Below are positions 7,580 through 15,812 of a DNA stretch of 25,822 nucleotides, piece after piece. The position numbers and the translations under genes are program-made. Source of the stretch: Kiritimatiellia bacterium (GTDB taxonomy: Bacteria > Verrucomicrobiota > Kiritimatiellia > RFP12 > UBA1067); NCBI GenBank assembly GCA_017459225.1, contig JAFUDL010000485.1, positions 1 to 25,822 on the forward strand. Direction: 5' to 3'. The notes beneath the pieces were generated by a model, which was not told where the DNA came from, did not search any database, and worked only from the letters and a program-made list of their open reading frames with translations. Numbering within the stretch: the first letter of the stretch is position 1; every line of letters starts with the position of its first letter.

Positions 7580-8000
7580 CGGGGCCGTCGTTCAGAAGCT
7601 CCACCTTCATGTCGGCGCCAAAACGTCCCGTGCCAACGCGCTCAGCGCCAAGTGTCTCGCGCAGCTTCGCCACCACGCGCTCGTAGAGGGGATTCGCCTT
7701 CTCGGGACGCGCCGCGTTGGAGAAGCCTGGACGTCTGCCATGTGCGGTATCGGCATATAGCGTGAACTGAGAGACCACTATCACCGAACCTCCCACGTCT
7801 TCGAGCGAGAGGTTCATCATGTCCTTATCGTCTGTGAAAAGTCTGATCACTGGAATGCGCGCGGCTATCTTGTCCGCCTCGGCCTCAGTGTCGGTATGCG
7901 TAACGCCAAGAAGCACAAGGTACCCCTTGCCAATCTTCGCCACGCATTCGCCGTCGATGGTGACCGATGCATGCGACACTCGTTGTATCCAGGCTTTCAT
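7557..8000 (-). CDS. dtd: D-aminoacyl-tRNA deacylase
   Basis: The 147-residue length matches the bacterial Dtd family (about 145). SQFTLYAD near residues 77-84 supplies the catalytic segment (Ser-Gln-Phe-Thr). RRPGFSNAARPEKANPLY and TGRFGADMKVELLNDGPV near the C-terminus are family hallmarks, including the Gly-Pro pair that rejects L-amino acids. The enzyme hydrolyses D-aminoacyl-tRNA and Gly-tRNA(Ala) in the cytosol, preventing misincorporation. The ATG at 8000 follows the secreted GH-like gene by 21 nt with no clear Shine-Dalgarno. It is therefore probably last in the minus-strand operon, although its function is unrelated to the genes upstream. Confidence 0.95.
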   Translation of the reverse strand: MKAWIQRVSHASVTIDGECVAKIGKGYLVLLGVTHTDTEAEADKIAARIPVIRLFTDDKDMMNLSLEDVGGSVIVVSQFTLYADTAHGRRPGFSNAARPEKANPLYERVVAKLRETLGAERVGTGRFGADMKVELLNDGPVSVELLA

Positions 8001-8021
8001 GTTGGTTTGATGGTTGCGTGG

Positions 8022-10673
8022 TTAGTGTTTTGGATGAGCCTTTGCCGCGCGCCAGCGTTGCGCGGCCTCACGAATCGCCTCGGCGTTGCGCGTGAGGATC
8101 GTGCGGCTGGCGGCGCCGGGATAGATGTAGACGCACTGGTCGTTCACAAAGTTGTTCACTTCGTCCCAAAGCGAATTGCAGTAAGTGAAGCCGTATGCGA
8201 ACGCGAAAAAAGCCCAGCCGTCGAGATCGTTCTTGAGGGCAAAGTCGGCAAGGGAGAGCATGTCGCTTGTCGATGACGGTGCCTTCTCCCAGAAGCACGG
8301 CGTGGTGTAGCCCATGAGAACATCGAACTTCGGCCCCTTCCGGCGCAGCTGCCCGGCATAGGCCGCGTTCAGGTGGATGTTCCAATAATGGTCGGCGTAC
8401 GGACAGTAGCAGTTGACGTACGGCGTCATCTTCATGCATGATTCTGGACCCGCCCCGTGCACCTCGCCAGGGTTCACCCAGATGCGGATATCATTGTCAA
8501 CGGCGCGAAACTTCTTCGCAAGCTCCACCCATTTGTCGGACATCGAATTGCCCGGTTCGTCCATGAAGCTCCAAGCCCAGTCGCGCGGCGCATAGCCCAG
8601 CTTCGCGTAGCGCGCCTTCACCTCGCGCACATGCTCGGGACGCACATCAGCATCGTTGAGGTGCGTCGTGAGGCGTATGCCGTACTTCGCCGCCTCTGCC
8701 TTCGCAACGAGCGCCTCGCCGATGACGTTCATGCCAATGTCGCGGAACGCCTCCCAGCACGAGACCGTCTTCCACGGCGTCGCCCAGCCGTAGATGTATG
8801 GAACGGGCACGGTCGAAGGATGCGCCGGAAGTCCAGTCACGTCAAGCGCGAGTTCATGATCGCCAACTGCGAAGCGGATGCGCTCCTTCTTTGCGCGCGC
8901 GTCGCCCCTGATCGAAATCCAGAGGCCAACCGTCTGTTCCGGAGGGGCATGGACCCGGTCACGATAGAGAAGCTGCTGCGGTGTCCACTCGCCCCATCCT
9001 GCAAGCGAAAACGCCACCACGCGCCACGAGAGTTGTCCGTAGCGGTCGCCCTTCACCTTTGGCGTTATCTCTCGGTGGCTAAGCGTGTTGTTCCTTGCAA
9101 GCACAAGCACCGTGGCCGTCTCTCCGGCGCGGACTTCAAGCGAGTACGGATCGAGGTTCTCGCCGTCACGCGGACCTTCTAGCCGAGAAAAACCGATCCA
9201 CGGGTCTTTCTGCCGCCATACCGTGAGCGGCGCCTTGTCGAGCGGCGGCAGCACAATGCCCGTTCCCTCCGGCACGAATACCAGATCGTCCGTAACAATC
9301 GCTGTATCCACATTACGATATGTCGAACCAGCTTCGCTCTTGTGAAACCGCAAGCGCACCTTGCCCTTTTCGAGCTTCAGCGGCATCTTGATCCAAGAGA
9401 GTCCCGGATGGGCCTTGTTCTCGGTCCAGTCGCACTGCAGAGGCCTCTCGCCGATAACCGATCCGTCTGCCTTCTCCACCTTGAAATGCCACTTAGCGAG
9501 ATAGCCGCCTATCTCGCAGTAGCGCAGCCACACATGGTAGGTTCCGTTCGACGGCACCTGTACGTCCTTCCAGGCATCGGAAACTTCTCCACCATAGCTC
9601 GATGAGAGCACCCGTCCGCCAGACGCGCTGCCGTTGTCGCTCAGATACCATCCGCTCTTGATTTCAAAATCCTCGGCCTCGATCTTGCACTTGAAACGCG
9701 TGCGGTCATTGCCCGCAAGGAATTTTCTCATCTGCTCCTTTGCGTTGGCAATCTGCTTAGGCGTGCCGATGAGGTTCTCTTCATCGTCGAAGCATACAGT
9801 CCCCGCCATGCGCCCAGCCTCTACGCCGGAAAGCTTTCCCTGCGCGAGATCTACCAGAAACACCCTGCGCCACTCGCGCCAGAGCTGCTTCAGCGCAGGC
9901 GATGGCCCTGCAGCGCACATCGGCCGGCGCGCCCAAAGCTCGCGCGTTTCGCTATCCGCAAGCGATGGTGCCTCGTCAGGCCGTGCAAGCGGCTCGGTGG
10001 TGAGGACAATAGATGCTACCTGCCGTTCGGCGTATGGACCGTCATGCGTGAGCCCCCTGAGCGAAATCGCGCGACGGCCCTTCTCCAGGCGTACAAGCGG
10101 AGACGGCTCCCATATCCAACCTGTAGGCTCGTCGCGGTGGTTCGGAAGGAAGTTGTTCTTGCGGCCGAACTCGACAGCGTCAAAACGCCATGAGAAGGCA
10201 TTCTGAACTACCGTGACGGCGGGATCGGACTCTGCTGCGAGGCGTCCATCCTCCAGCGTCAGCTCAAACGACGCAGCCGAACCCTGAGAGTGACGGTATT
10301 TGACCCACACCCTGTAAAAGCCGGTCTCTGGAACGTCGAAGCCCGTGCGGATCATGAGTCCGTTGTGTCCGCTCTGCAGAATGAGACACCTTACGCCGTC
10401 TATGTCACGTTCATTCCATTGCCTTATACGTGCATTTGCAAAGTCAGCAGCGGTGATGTTCACGTTTACTGGCTTGGCCGCCACATTTACAACCGACTTC
10501 TCTGCGATAATCTTTCTGCGGAAATCTGAATTTGCGCGGCAGTAGTCGCGGAAATGCGAAAAGCCCGTGATGGTGCCGCCGAGAGTGTCCCAGTTGAGTT
10601 CGTCCGGCTCGTCCTCGACGGCTCCCGCAGCCAACGCAACATATGCGGTTAGAAAGAAGATTAGTTTTTTCAT
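8022..10673 (-). CDS. Large secreted carbohydrate-active protein, DUF4091-like barrel with two sugar-binding-like domains
   Basis: The 883-residue protein has a clear signal peptide (about residues 1-18). Two beta-sandwich regions resemble carbohydrate-binding or galactose-binding folds: about 60-230 (FYRVWVKYRHS) and about 325-475 (GTYHVWLRYCEIGGY). The C-terminal part from about 600 looks like a TIM barrel. It contains WSFMDEPGNS (Asp705, Glu706), a plausible catalytic pair, and ends DGWAFFAFAYGFTYCNSLWDE, then YPG and a Glu/Arg-rich helix, as in DUF4091-type glycosidases. No substrate can be assigned. Its ATG is one base after the stop of the HzsA-related gene (TGA-C-ATG), so the two are certainly co-transcribed and probably coupled. 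Confidence 0.8.
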   Translation of the reverse strand: MKKLIFFLTAYVALAAGAVEDEPDELNWDTLGGTITGFSHFRDYCRANSDFRRKIIAEKSVVNVAAKPVNVNITAADFANARIRQWNERDIDGVRCLILQSGHNGLMIRTGFDVPETGFYRVWVKYRHSQGSAASFELTLEDGRLAAESDPAVTVVQNAFSWRFDAVEFGRKNNFLPNHRDEPTGWIWEPSPLVRLEKGRRAISLRGLTHDGPYAERQVASIVLTTEPLARPDEAPSLADSETRELWARRPMCAAGPSPALKQLWREWRRVFLVDLAQGKLSGVEAGRMAGTVCFDDEENLIGTPKQIANAKEQMRKFLAGNDRTRFKCKIEAEDFEIKSGWYLSDNGSASGGRVLSSSYGGEVSDAWKDVQVPSNGTYHVWLRYCEIGGYLAKWHFKVEKADGSVIGERPLQCDWTENKAHPGLSWIKMPLKLEKGKVRLRFHKSEAGSTYRNVDTAIVTDDLVFVPEGTGIVLPPLDKAPLTVWRQKDPWIGFSRLEGPRDGENLDPYSLEVRAGETATVLVLARNNTLSHREITPKVKGDRYGQLSWRVVAFSLAGWGEWTPQQLLYRDRVHAPPEQTVGLWISIRGDARAKKERIRFAVGDHELALDVTGLPAHPSTVPVPYIYGWATPWKTVSCWEAFRDIGMNVIGEALVAKAEAAKYGIRLTTHLNDADVRPEHVREVKARYAKLGYAPRDWAWSFMDEPGNSMSDKWVELAKKFRAVDNDIRIWVNPGEVHGAGPESCMKMTPYVNCYCPYADHYWNIHLNAAYAGQLRRKGPKFDVLMGYTTPCFWEKAPSSTSDMLSLADFALKNDLDGWAFFAFAYGFTYCNSLWDEVNNFVNDQCVYIYPGAASRTILTRNAEAIREAAQRWRAAKAHPKH

Positions 10674-10674
10674 G

Positions 10675-13600
10675 TCATTTCATTTCCAACGCGCTAGGCT
10701 CAAGTACGAGGCGCACGCCCACGTTGAAGACTCGCTGCCAGGGGAAATACGTATTCCGGCGGCCGAATATCGCCATCCGAGGCAGCACGTTGAACGCGCC
10801 TCCGCGTGCAACAGCCTCTCCCGACGGCCCCACGCACCATTCCTCCACGTTTCCGATCATGTCGAAAAGCCCCGCCGCGTTCGCGCCGTAGCGATGCTTA
10901 ACGGCGGAGGCAACGGTCATCTCGCCGTCGTTCGCCCCCATGAAGCGCAGGTGGTAGTTGAACACCTTGAACTGATTCGGCAGATTCTCGACAGATGCAT
11001 CCGAGAGATTCGCGACCTTCGCGAAATCGGCCATATTCTCGCCCCATGCGTAGTCGCCATTCGTCCCCGCGCGCGCCGCATGTTCCCATTCCTCCTCGGT
11101 CGGCAGACGTACCCTCGTGCCCGTCTTCTCGGAAAGCCATGCGGCGTATGCCTTGGCCTCGTCGAAAGAGACGCGGATTACGGGATGGTCGAGCCGCTCG
11201 GCTGATGTACCAGGCGCATAGTGGTCTTTACCCACCCAGTCGATGAAGCCGTTCCGATGCTCCGGCTCGTAGGCAAGCCAGTTCGAAAGCGGCAGCTCCC
11301 CCTCGGCCATCCACACGCCACGCCCCGTCGGACGGAATGCGATCTTTCCGCCCGGAGCGTCCAGCTCCAGACGAAGCCTGGAGGGCTTCCATTCCTGCAC
11401 GTTCACCTTCCGCACGGGCTTTATCGTCGACTTCTTCGGAGGCTCGAAGGCAATCTTTGGAATGTCCCTCTCAGCATCGCGGTAGGTGTAGCGGTCAAGC
11501 TCCGGATCGTTCTTCGGATCCCAGAACCCCTGGAAGTTCCGCTCGCCGTACTGGCGGCGCGCGTGTGAATACTCAAGCAGCTTCTGCTGCTCCTCGTGCG
11601 TACGGCCCGAACCGGCCCAGCCGCGATCGCCGCGCATGCGGAAGTACTCGACCTGGTCCGTCCAGGTGCCCCAGAAAGGCGCGTTTAGGTCGATCCATGT
11701 GTAGAGGCGGCGCCATTCAGCATCAGTCAGCTCCACGCCGTGATGCCCCGCCTTGAGCATCTGAACGAGCGGACTTGTGTTGGCATGGTATTCAAGCGGA
11801 TTCTGCAGATAGTAGTCCGATTCAGGTCCAGGACGCCGCACGTAGGGCTGAAGGTAGAAGTAGCTCTTGGAATAGCTGCCCACGTGATCGTCCCCGAATC
11901 TCTTGATCTGTATCTCCATCGGACGGAAATCCGCCAGGTTCGGCTTGTCGCCGCGCGTGAAGAGCGGGTACGCGCTCATGGGGAACACGAACACTCCCTG
12001 CTTGTCCTGCGGGCACTTCGCCACCTCTTCGCAAGGATCCTTGTCGTGGCAGCCCGAGCAGCGCCGCTGGAGAATCGGCTGTATCTCGCGCAGGAAGCTC
12101 CAGGTGCGCGGCTTATCGCGTCCTTCTGGAGGACGAATCGTATCCGGCGCACGTTGTACGATCTGCAGCGGGCGAGCCGTCACGATGGGATTCTCATGGC
12201 ATCCGATGCAAGAGACGTACTCGCCCGGCATGCCGACGGTCCAAGAACGCATTAGCTGCACAGCGCGTCCCTCTGCGTCGAGCGGCTGTATCGAGATCGG
12301 CGTGTTGACGGGCGCGTTGAAGAATATGCCGCCCTTCTCCGTCACAGGCACTTCGCCGAGGACGTACTTCATGTCCCACGACGACTCCACGCCGACCGCC
12401 TGATGGCTGCCGGTATGGTTGAACGCGTAGTGGTAGGCGAAGATGCGTGCGGACTTCACCGTTCCGCGCGGAAGGTTCTTGAGCCCCTCGCCCTGATAGA
12501 GGTCGCCGCAGTACATGGTGCAGTACGGCACGTTCTCGCGGCGGCGGTCGGGGATGGACGGCGGGCGTTTGCGCGCGGCGAGCGCAATCGGCTCGTTGAG
12601 GCACCAGTCCTCGCACTCGGCAAGGAGCGTTATGTTGTCGAAGACGTCCACGAGGTAGATGCCCCAGAGAGAATTCTTGGATGCCTTCATCGCCGCGAGG
12701 AAGAACTTGCCCGCTCCGTCCGCCGGCGAGCTTCCAAGCGGGAACGGCTGAAGGAAGCGCGGATAGCTGCCCACGTAGAGTCCGTCGGTAATCGTGCCGT
12801 CCGGTGGCTTGCCCCAGCCAGGCAGCATCTGGATGCAGCCCTTGGGTCCGGCATGCGCACGCGCGGCGTCGAAAAGCACAAGGCGCCCGCTCTTGGGGGC
12901 GTGGTGGCCCGTGGCGACGGCTATGAATTTGCCGTTGTCGCCCGGGATTGCCAAGGGGCTGCCGATGTGGTTGGGCCAGTAGTCGTTCGATCCATAGAAG
13001 CCCATCTGGCGCGTGCCGTCGGGATTCATCGTCATGAGCACACGGCTGAAGAAGTGCGGCACGTCGCAGTATTCCCAGCGCACATACTGGATGCGTCCAT
13101 CGTTGAGCACGCTTGGATACCAGTTCGAGTCCTGATCGTAGGTGAGTCGGTCCACCTTGCCGTTCGTGGGGTCGAGGCGGTAGCTGTTGCTCATACGCAG
13201 CCGTCCAGACTCGCATGGAAGCCCCTGTTCGCCGGCATCGGAAGTGAATACGATGCGCCCGTCGGGCAGCCAGCAGCAGTCCGCCGCCTCATGGATGAAG
13301 TTTGTCGGGAGCAGCGTCTTCGCCGGCGTGCCGTCTGCATCAGTCTCGAAGAGCCTCCAGGCATTGCCGCGCGCACGGTCCACGCCTACGAAGAGAATGC
13401 GCCGGCCGTCCCAGTTGAGGTCCACGGAATGGATGGTGCCAGTGTGCTTGTAGAGCTCGCGCTCCTTGGGCGACTCGTCGCGGAAACCGGAAAGGATGAC
13501 CAGCGAGGCGGACCTGTTCGGATTGACGATGAGGTGGTTGTAGCACGAGAGATTTGGCTGTGCCGGGTGATCGTCCCGTCGCGGATTGCCGCCGCGATGC

Positions 13601-13962
13601 TTCACGGCGAGAATGGACAGATCCCGCACCAGCGGATGCGCGGCCAGAAGACGGCGCTGGCGCGCGATGAGCGCCTGTGCGGGAACGGCGTTCCCGGCGG
13701 CAAGCGCCGCGCCAGCAGCCTTCTTCTCGCTCTCCACCGTCTCGGCGAACGCCCGCACTGCGGCGATGTCCTTCGAATCGGCGCCTGGCGTCTTGGACCA
13801 GTCGTCCGCAAGGCGTTTCAGCGCTTCGGTATTTATCAACTTCACCTGCGCAGTGCATTCCTCCAGAATCTCCTTCGACACGCCATGTGCATCAAGGCCC
13901 GCAAGCGCGACGAACGCGATAAAGGGAGAAACAAAGATACGGAGCTTAAGATTGCTTTTCAT
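10675..13962 (-). CDS. HzsA-related periplasmic di-heme protein fused to a SUMF1-like domain
   Basis: The 1095-residue protein has a signal peptide (about 1-26). A helical region and a beta-propeller (about 130-480, repeated blades such as TGTIHSVDLNWDGRRILFVG and WLPDGRIVFTSDAG) are followed by a domain with PVNTPISIQPLDAEGRAVQLMRSW. Then comes the first heme-binding motif CIGCH (585-589), and the second, CSGCH (635-639), sits in a cytochrome-c-like context. Residues ~860-1090 form a formylglycine-generating-enzyme-like (SUMF1) domain with RLPTEEEWEHAARAG and GNVEEWC. HzsA-related proteins resemble the hydrazine synthase alpha subunit but do not imply hydrazine synthesis. The FGE catalytic Cys pair is not seen (the equivalent region reads RGGAFNVLPRM), so the domain is probably structural or ligand-binding. 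Its start overlaps the upstream stop (ATGA). Confidence 0.85.
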   Translation of the reverse strand: MKSNLKLRIFVSPFIAFVALAGLDAHGVSKEILEECTAQVKLINTEALKRLADDWSKTPGADSKDIAAVRAFAETVESEKKAAGAALAAGNAVPAQALIARQRRLLAAHPLVRDLSILAVKHRGGNPRRDDHPAQPNLSCYNHLIVNPNRSASLVILSGFRDESPKERELYKHTGTIHSVDLNWDGRRILFVGVDRARGNAWRLFETDADGTPAKTLLPTNFIHEAADCCWLPDGRIVFTSDAGEQGLPCESGRLRMSNSYRLDPTNGKVDRLTYDQDSNWYPSVLNDGRIQYVRWEYCDVPHFFSRVLMTMNPDGTRQMGFYGSNDYWPNHIGSPLAIPGDNGKFIAVATGHHAPKSGRLVLFDAARAHAGPKGCIQMLPGWGKPPDGTITDGLYVGSYPRFLQPFPLGSSPADGAGKFFLAAMKASKNSLWGIYLVDVFDNITLLAECEDWCLNEPIALAARKRPPSIPDRRRENVPYCTMYCGDLYQGEGLKNLPRGTVKSARIFAYHYAFNHTGSHQAVGVESSWDMKYVLGEVPVTEKGGIFFNAPVNTPISIQPLDAEGRAVQLMRSWTVGMPGEYVSCIGCHENPIVTARPLQIVQRAPDTIRPPEGRDKPRTWSFLREIQPILQRRCSGCHDKDPCEEVAKCPQDKQGVFVFPMSAYPLFTRGDKPNLADFRPMEIQIKRFGDDHVGSYSKSYFYLQPYVRRPGPESDYYLQNPLEYHANTSPLVQMLKAGHHGVELTDAEWRRLYTWIDLNAPFWGTWTDQVEYFRMRGDRGWAGSGRTHEEQQKLLEYSHARRQYGERNFQGFWDPKNDPELDRYTYRDAERDIPKIAFEPPKKSTIKPVRKVNVQEWKPSRLRLELDAPGGKIAFRPTGRGVWMAEGELPLSNWLAYEPEHRNGFIDWVGKDHYAPGTSAERLDHPVIRVSFDEAKAYAAWLSEKTGTRVRLPTEEEWEHAARAGTNGDYAWGENMADFAKVANLSDASVENLPNQFKVFNYHLRFMGANDGEMTVASAVKHRYGANAAGLFDMIGNVEEWCVGPSGEAVARGGAFNVLPRMAIFGRRNTYFPWQRVFNVGVRLVLEPSALEMK

Positions 13963-14450
13963 TTGCTGCTGATGACATTATTGGTGATGGAGTGGATGTA
14001 GATGTCGGTTGGATGTTCGCCGCCGAAAACGGTGTGCGCCACGTTGCAGAGCCAGGCCAGACGGAATCCGCTTCGGTTTTTTGCCTTGACACTGTAGGTG
14101 GCGCCGTATTTGTCGTGTTCCACGATATGAAGCCAGAGCTGCCACGCGTCTGGGTTCTTGACGTCGGACGAAAGCACCGTCTTCACCTCGTTTCCTCCGC
14201 CCGCCACGCTTTCAAGAAGCTTGTCTGCGCCTGCCACCATCTGATTCTGCGCCTGGGTATGCTGCGGAACGTCAGCGTACCACTTGCCCCCTTCCTTGTA
14301 GAACCGCAGTTCCTTCTTCTCGACGGTCGTGTTCACGGCCGTGTTGCGCCTCGACAGCACCGGCAGCATTGCCACCGCACATCCTGCAACTGCCGCCCCA
14401 ACTGCGAGAACCATAAAGACGATTATGCGTAGCCATCTTCTTTTTTTCAC
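13959..14450 (-). CDS. Small membrane-anchored protein, possibly DUF6717-like
   Basis: The 163-residue protein begins with a strong membrane segment (residues ~7-30) including a Cys at position 24, so it may be a signal anchor or a lipoprotein-like N-terminus. The rest is extracytoplasmic, about 130 residues: KELRFYKEGGKWYADVPQHT, then MVAGADKLLESVAGGGNEV and WLCNVAHTVFGGEHPTDIYI. This order resembles the DUF6717 family, which has no known function. That family assignment is my recollection and is not verified. The start is GTG at 14450 with GAGAGG 6 nt upstream. Its stop overlaps the ATG of the HzsA-related gene, which makes it likely to be translated together with it and perhaps to work with it at the membrane. 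Confidence 0.7.
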   Translation of the reverse strand: MKKRRWLRIIVFMVLAVGAAVAGCAVAMLPVLSRRNTAVNTTVEKKELRFYKEGGKWYADVPQHTQAQNQMVAGADKLLESVAGGGNEVKTVLSSDVKNPDAWQLWLHIVEHDKYGATYSVKAKNRSGFRLAWLCNVAHTVFGGEHPTDIYIHSITNNVISSK

Positions 14451-14503
14451 CGCAAACCTCTCTTTCTGATTTTCTCGGCTTCCTCATGGGAACCTGTGGA
14501 TTC

Positions 14504-15100
14504 TTACATGAGCGACTTAAGTTCCAGAATCTCGGCTCGCCGCGCACGCGCGTATGCCATCACATCTACACCTTCAATCAAAGTAGGCGTTACATACGCG
14601 CTGCCGCATACGCCGCAACACGCGCCTTCGTTTAATGGTGCACCGCACGCCGGACACCTCATTTCAAGCATTTCGCCGCACTGCACACACCGCGTACCGC
14701 CACCAGGTGACGCCATTAAGCGCGACGGCCTATACAGAAGCCGTCCATCAACAACATAAGGCACGTTCGACGGACATTGGCAGTTCGGGCAATACCCACG
14801 CGCAATCTGCACATCACCTGGACTGACCACTCCTGCCGCCATCACCGGCAACACATTCATTCCGCCTTGCGCTTTGCGACGTTCCTCATCTGCCTTTAGC
14901 ATAGCCGCAAGATCAAGCCCAAGCAACTCGGCCATCTTTCCAACTGCCTCGTCGGAAAGTTTCGTGGCCATTCCAGCCTCGAACATCGACACCGCAGACT
15001 GCTTGCAGCCAACAGCCTGCGCAAGAGCCGATTGGTTCAGCCCTTTCGCTTTGCGCACCTCTTTGAACTTGGCGCATATCTCTGCTGTCAGATTCTGCAT
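14504..15100 (-). CDS. XRE-family regulator with C-terminal zinc ribbons
   Basis: The start is ATG at 15100 with AAGG a few bases upstream; the open frame extends to 15124 through a TTG. Residues ~5-60 form a Cro/C1-type helix-turn-helix (KAKGLNQSALAQAVGCKQSAVSMFEAG), which binds DNA. The C-terminal half has four Cys-x-x-Cys pairs (CPNC, CVQC, CPAC, CGVC), the pattern of a double zinc ribbon. The 198-residue protein is the first gene after the promoter at 15127-15155 and is followed by the membrane-anchored protein after 53 bp. It is a candidate local regulator of the operon. The ribbons could sense metal, bind a partner or bind DNA; which one is not evident. Confidence 0.85.
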   Translation of the reverse strand: MQNLTAEICAKFKEVRKAKGLNQSALAQAVGCKQSAVSMFEAGMATKLSDEAVGKMAELLGLDLAAMLKADEERRKAQGGMNVLPVMAAGVVSPGDVQIARGYCPNCQCPSNVPYVVDGRLLYRPSRLMASPGGGTRCVQCGEMLEMRCPACGAPLNEGACCGVCGSAYVTPTLIEGVDVMAYARARRAEILELKSLM

Positions 15101-15126
15101 TCTCCGCCTTTTTTGCTGGTGCAAAT

Positions 15127-15155
15127 AGTATGGACTTTTCTCGGAAAAATGGCAA
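15127..15155 (-). promoter_or_regulatory. Promoter of the XRE-led operon
   Basis: On the minus strand -35 TTGCCA (15150-15155) and -10 CATACT (15127-15132) are separated by 17 bp. The predicted start is near 15120, about 20 nt before the ATG at 15100. DnaA-box-like sites begin 9 bp upstream of the -35, and the repeat block starts about 85 bp upstream. Confidence 0.6.
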
Positions 15156-15163
15156 GGGTCATA

Positions 15164-15232
15164 TTATCAACAGTTATCAACAGATTTATCACAAGTTGAG
15201 GTTATAAACAGGTTATAATATTCTGTAGATAA
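15164..15232. other. Cluster of DnaA-box-like 9-mers
   Basis: Plus-strand TTATCAACA occurs at 15164-15172 and again at 15174-15182, exactly 10 bp apart. TTATAAACA follows at 15202-15210, and TGTAGATAA (reverse complement TTATCTACA) at 15224-15232. The stretch is AT-rich. The same two words flank the dnaA promoter region, so this looks like a DnaA-binding cluster: either a part of the origin, a titration site or a control site of the XRE promoter. Confidence 0.55.
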
Positions 15233-15238
15233 CTTTTC

Positions 15239-15812
15239 CGTGATTCGTGGTTCGTGGTCCGTGATTCGTGGTCCGTGGTCCGTGGTTCGTGGTCCGTGTG
15301 GTCTGTCCCCTTAGTGAGTTATGCTTGAGCCATGGGGACTGTCCCCCTCTGTGTGGTAATGGGGACTGTCCCCTCTGTATGTTCGTGGTCCGTGATTCGT
15401 GGTTCGTGGTCCGTGTGGTCTGTCCCCTTAGTGAGTTATGCTTGAGCCATGGGGACTGTCCCCCTCTGTGTGGTAATGGGAACTGTCCCCTCTGTATGAT
15501 GGGGACTGTCCCCTCTGTATGTTAATGTTGCCAATTTTAAAATATTTTCCATTACAATGTTGCCAATTTTCATTTCAACATTGCATACTTTGGGGACTGT
15601 CCCCAGTTGATTATGTCCTTCTATGGGGACAGTCCCCGTGTACTTCCGTGGCTCGTGATTCGTGGTTCGTGGGGTCTGTCCCCTTAGTGAGTTATGCTTG
15701 GGCTATGGGGACTGTCCCCGTGTACTTCCTAATGCTGGATCAACCTAACATACGGAATGTAAGGCTCGAGCCACGAATCACGAATCACGGGGCACGAACC
15801 ACGAACCACGAA
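15239..15812. repeat. Repeat block of CGTGRTY heptamers, GGGGACTGTCCCC near-palindromes and a ~100-bp direct repeat
   Basis: No gene is supported here; the open frames are repeat-derived. Heptamer arrays of CGTGRTY lie at 15239-15298 (8 units), 15384-15415 (4 units) and 15647-15672 (3 units). An inverted array (AATCACG/AACCACG) at 15767-15812 abuts the methyltransferase stop codon. The 13-bp near-palindrome GGGGACTGTCCCC occurs at 15334, 15361, 15451, 15501, 15592 and 15707. A reverse copy is at 15625 and variants are at 15478 and 15671. A ~108-bp unit (15274-15381) is repeated at 15391-15498 with a period of 117. AATGTTGCCAATTTT occurs at 15524 and 15556. Confidence 0.85.

Noticed and set aside
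10675..13962. Hydrazine synthase and anammox metabolism
   Set aside because: The similarity is to the alpha-subunit domain only. No beta/gamma subunits or hydrazine dehydrogenase are present, and HzsA-related paralogues occur in non-anammox bacteria.
12403..14001. 532-codon plus-strand ORF opposite the HzsA-related gene
   Set aside because: It is the antisense shadow of a gene with clear domain motifs on the minus strand. Its translation is Arg/Ala-rich without recognisable motifs.
15268..15525. Plus-strand ORF of 85 codons in the repeat block
   Set aside because: It is translated from the heptamer arrays and GGGGACTGTCCCC copies, giving the same peptide twice. It is an artefact of the repeats.
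15239..15812. CRISPR array
   Set aside because: Heptamers are contiguous without unique spacers, 13-mers are irregularly spaced, and there are no cas genes nearby.
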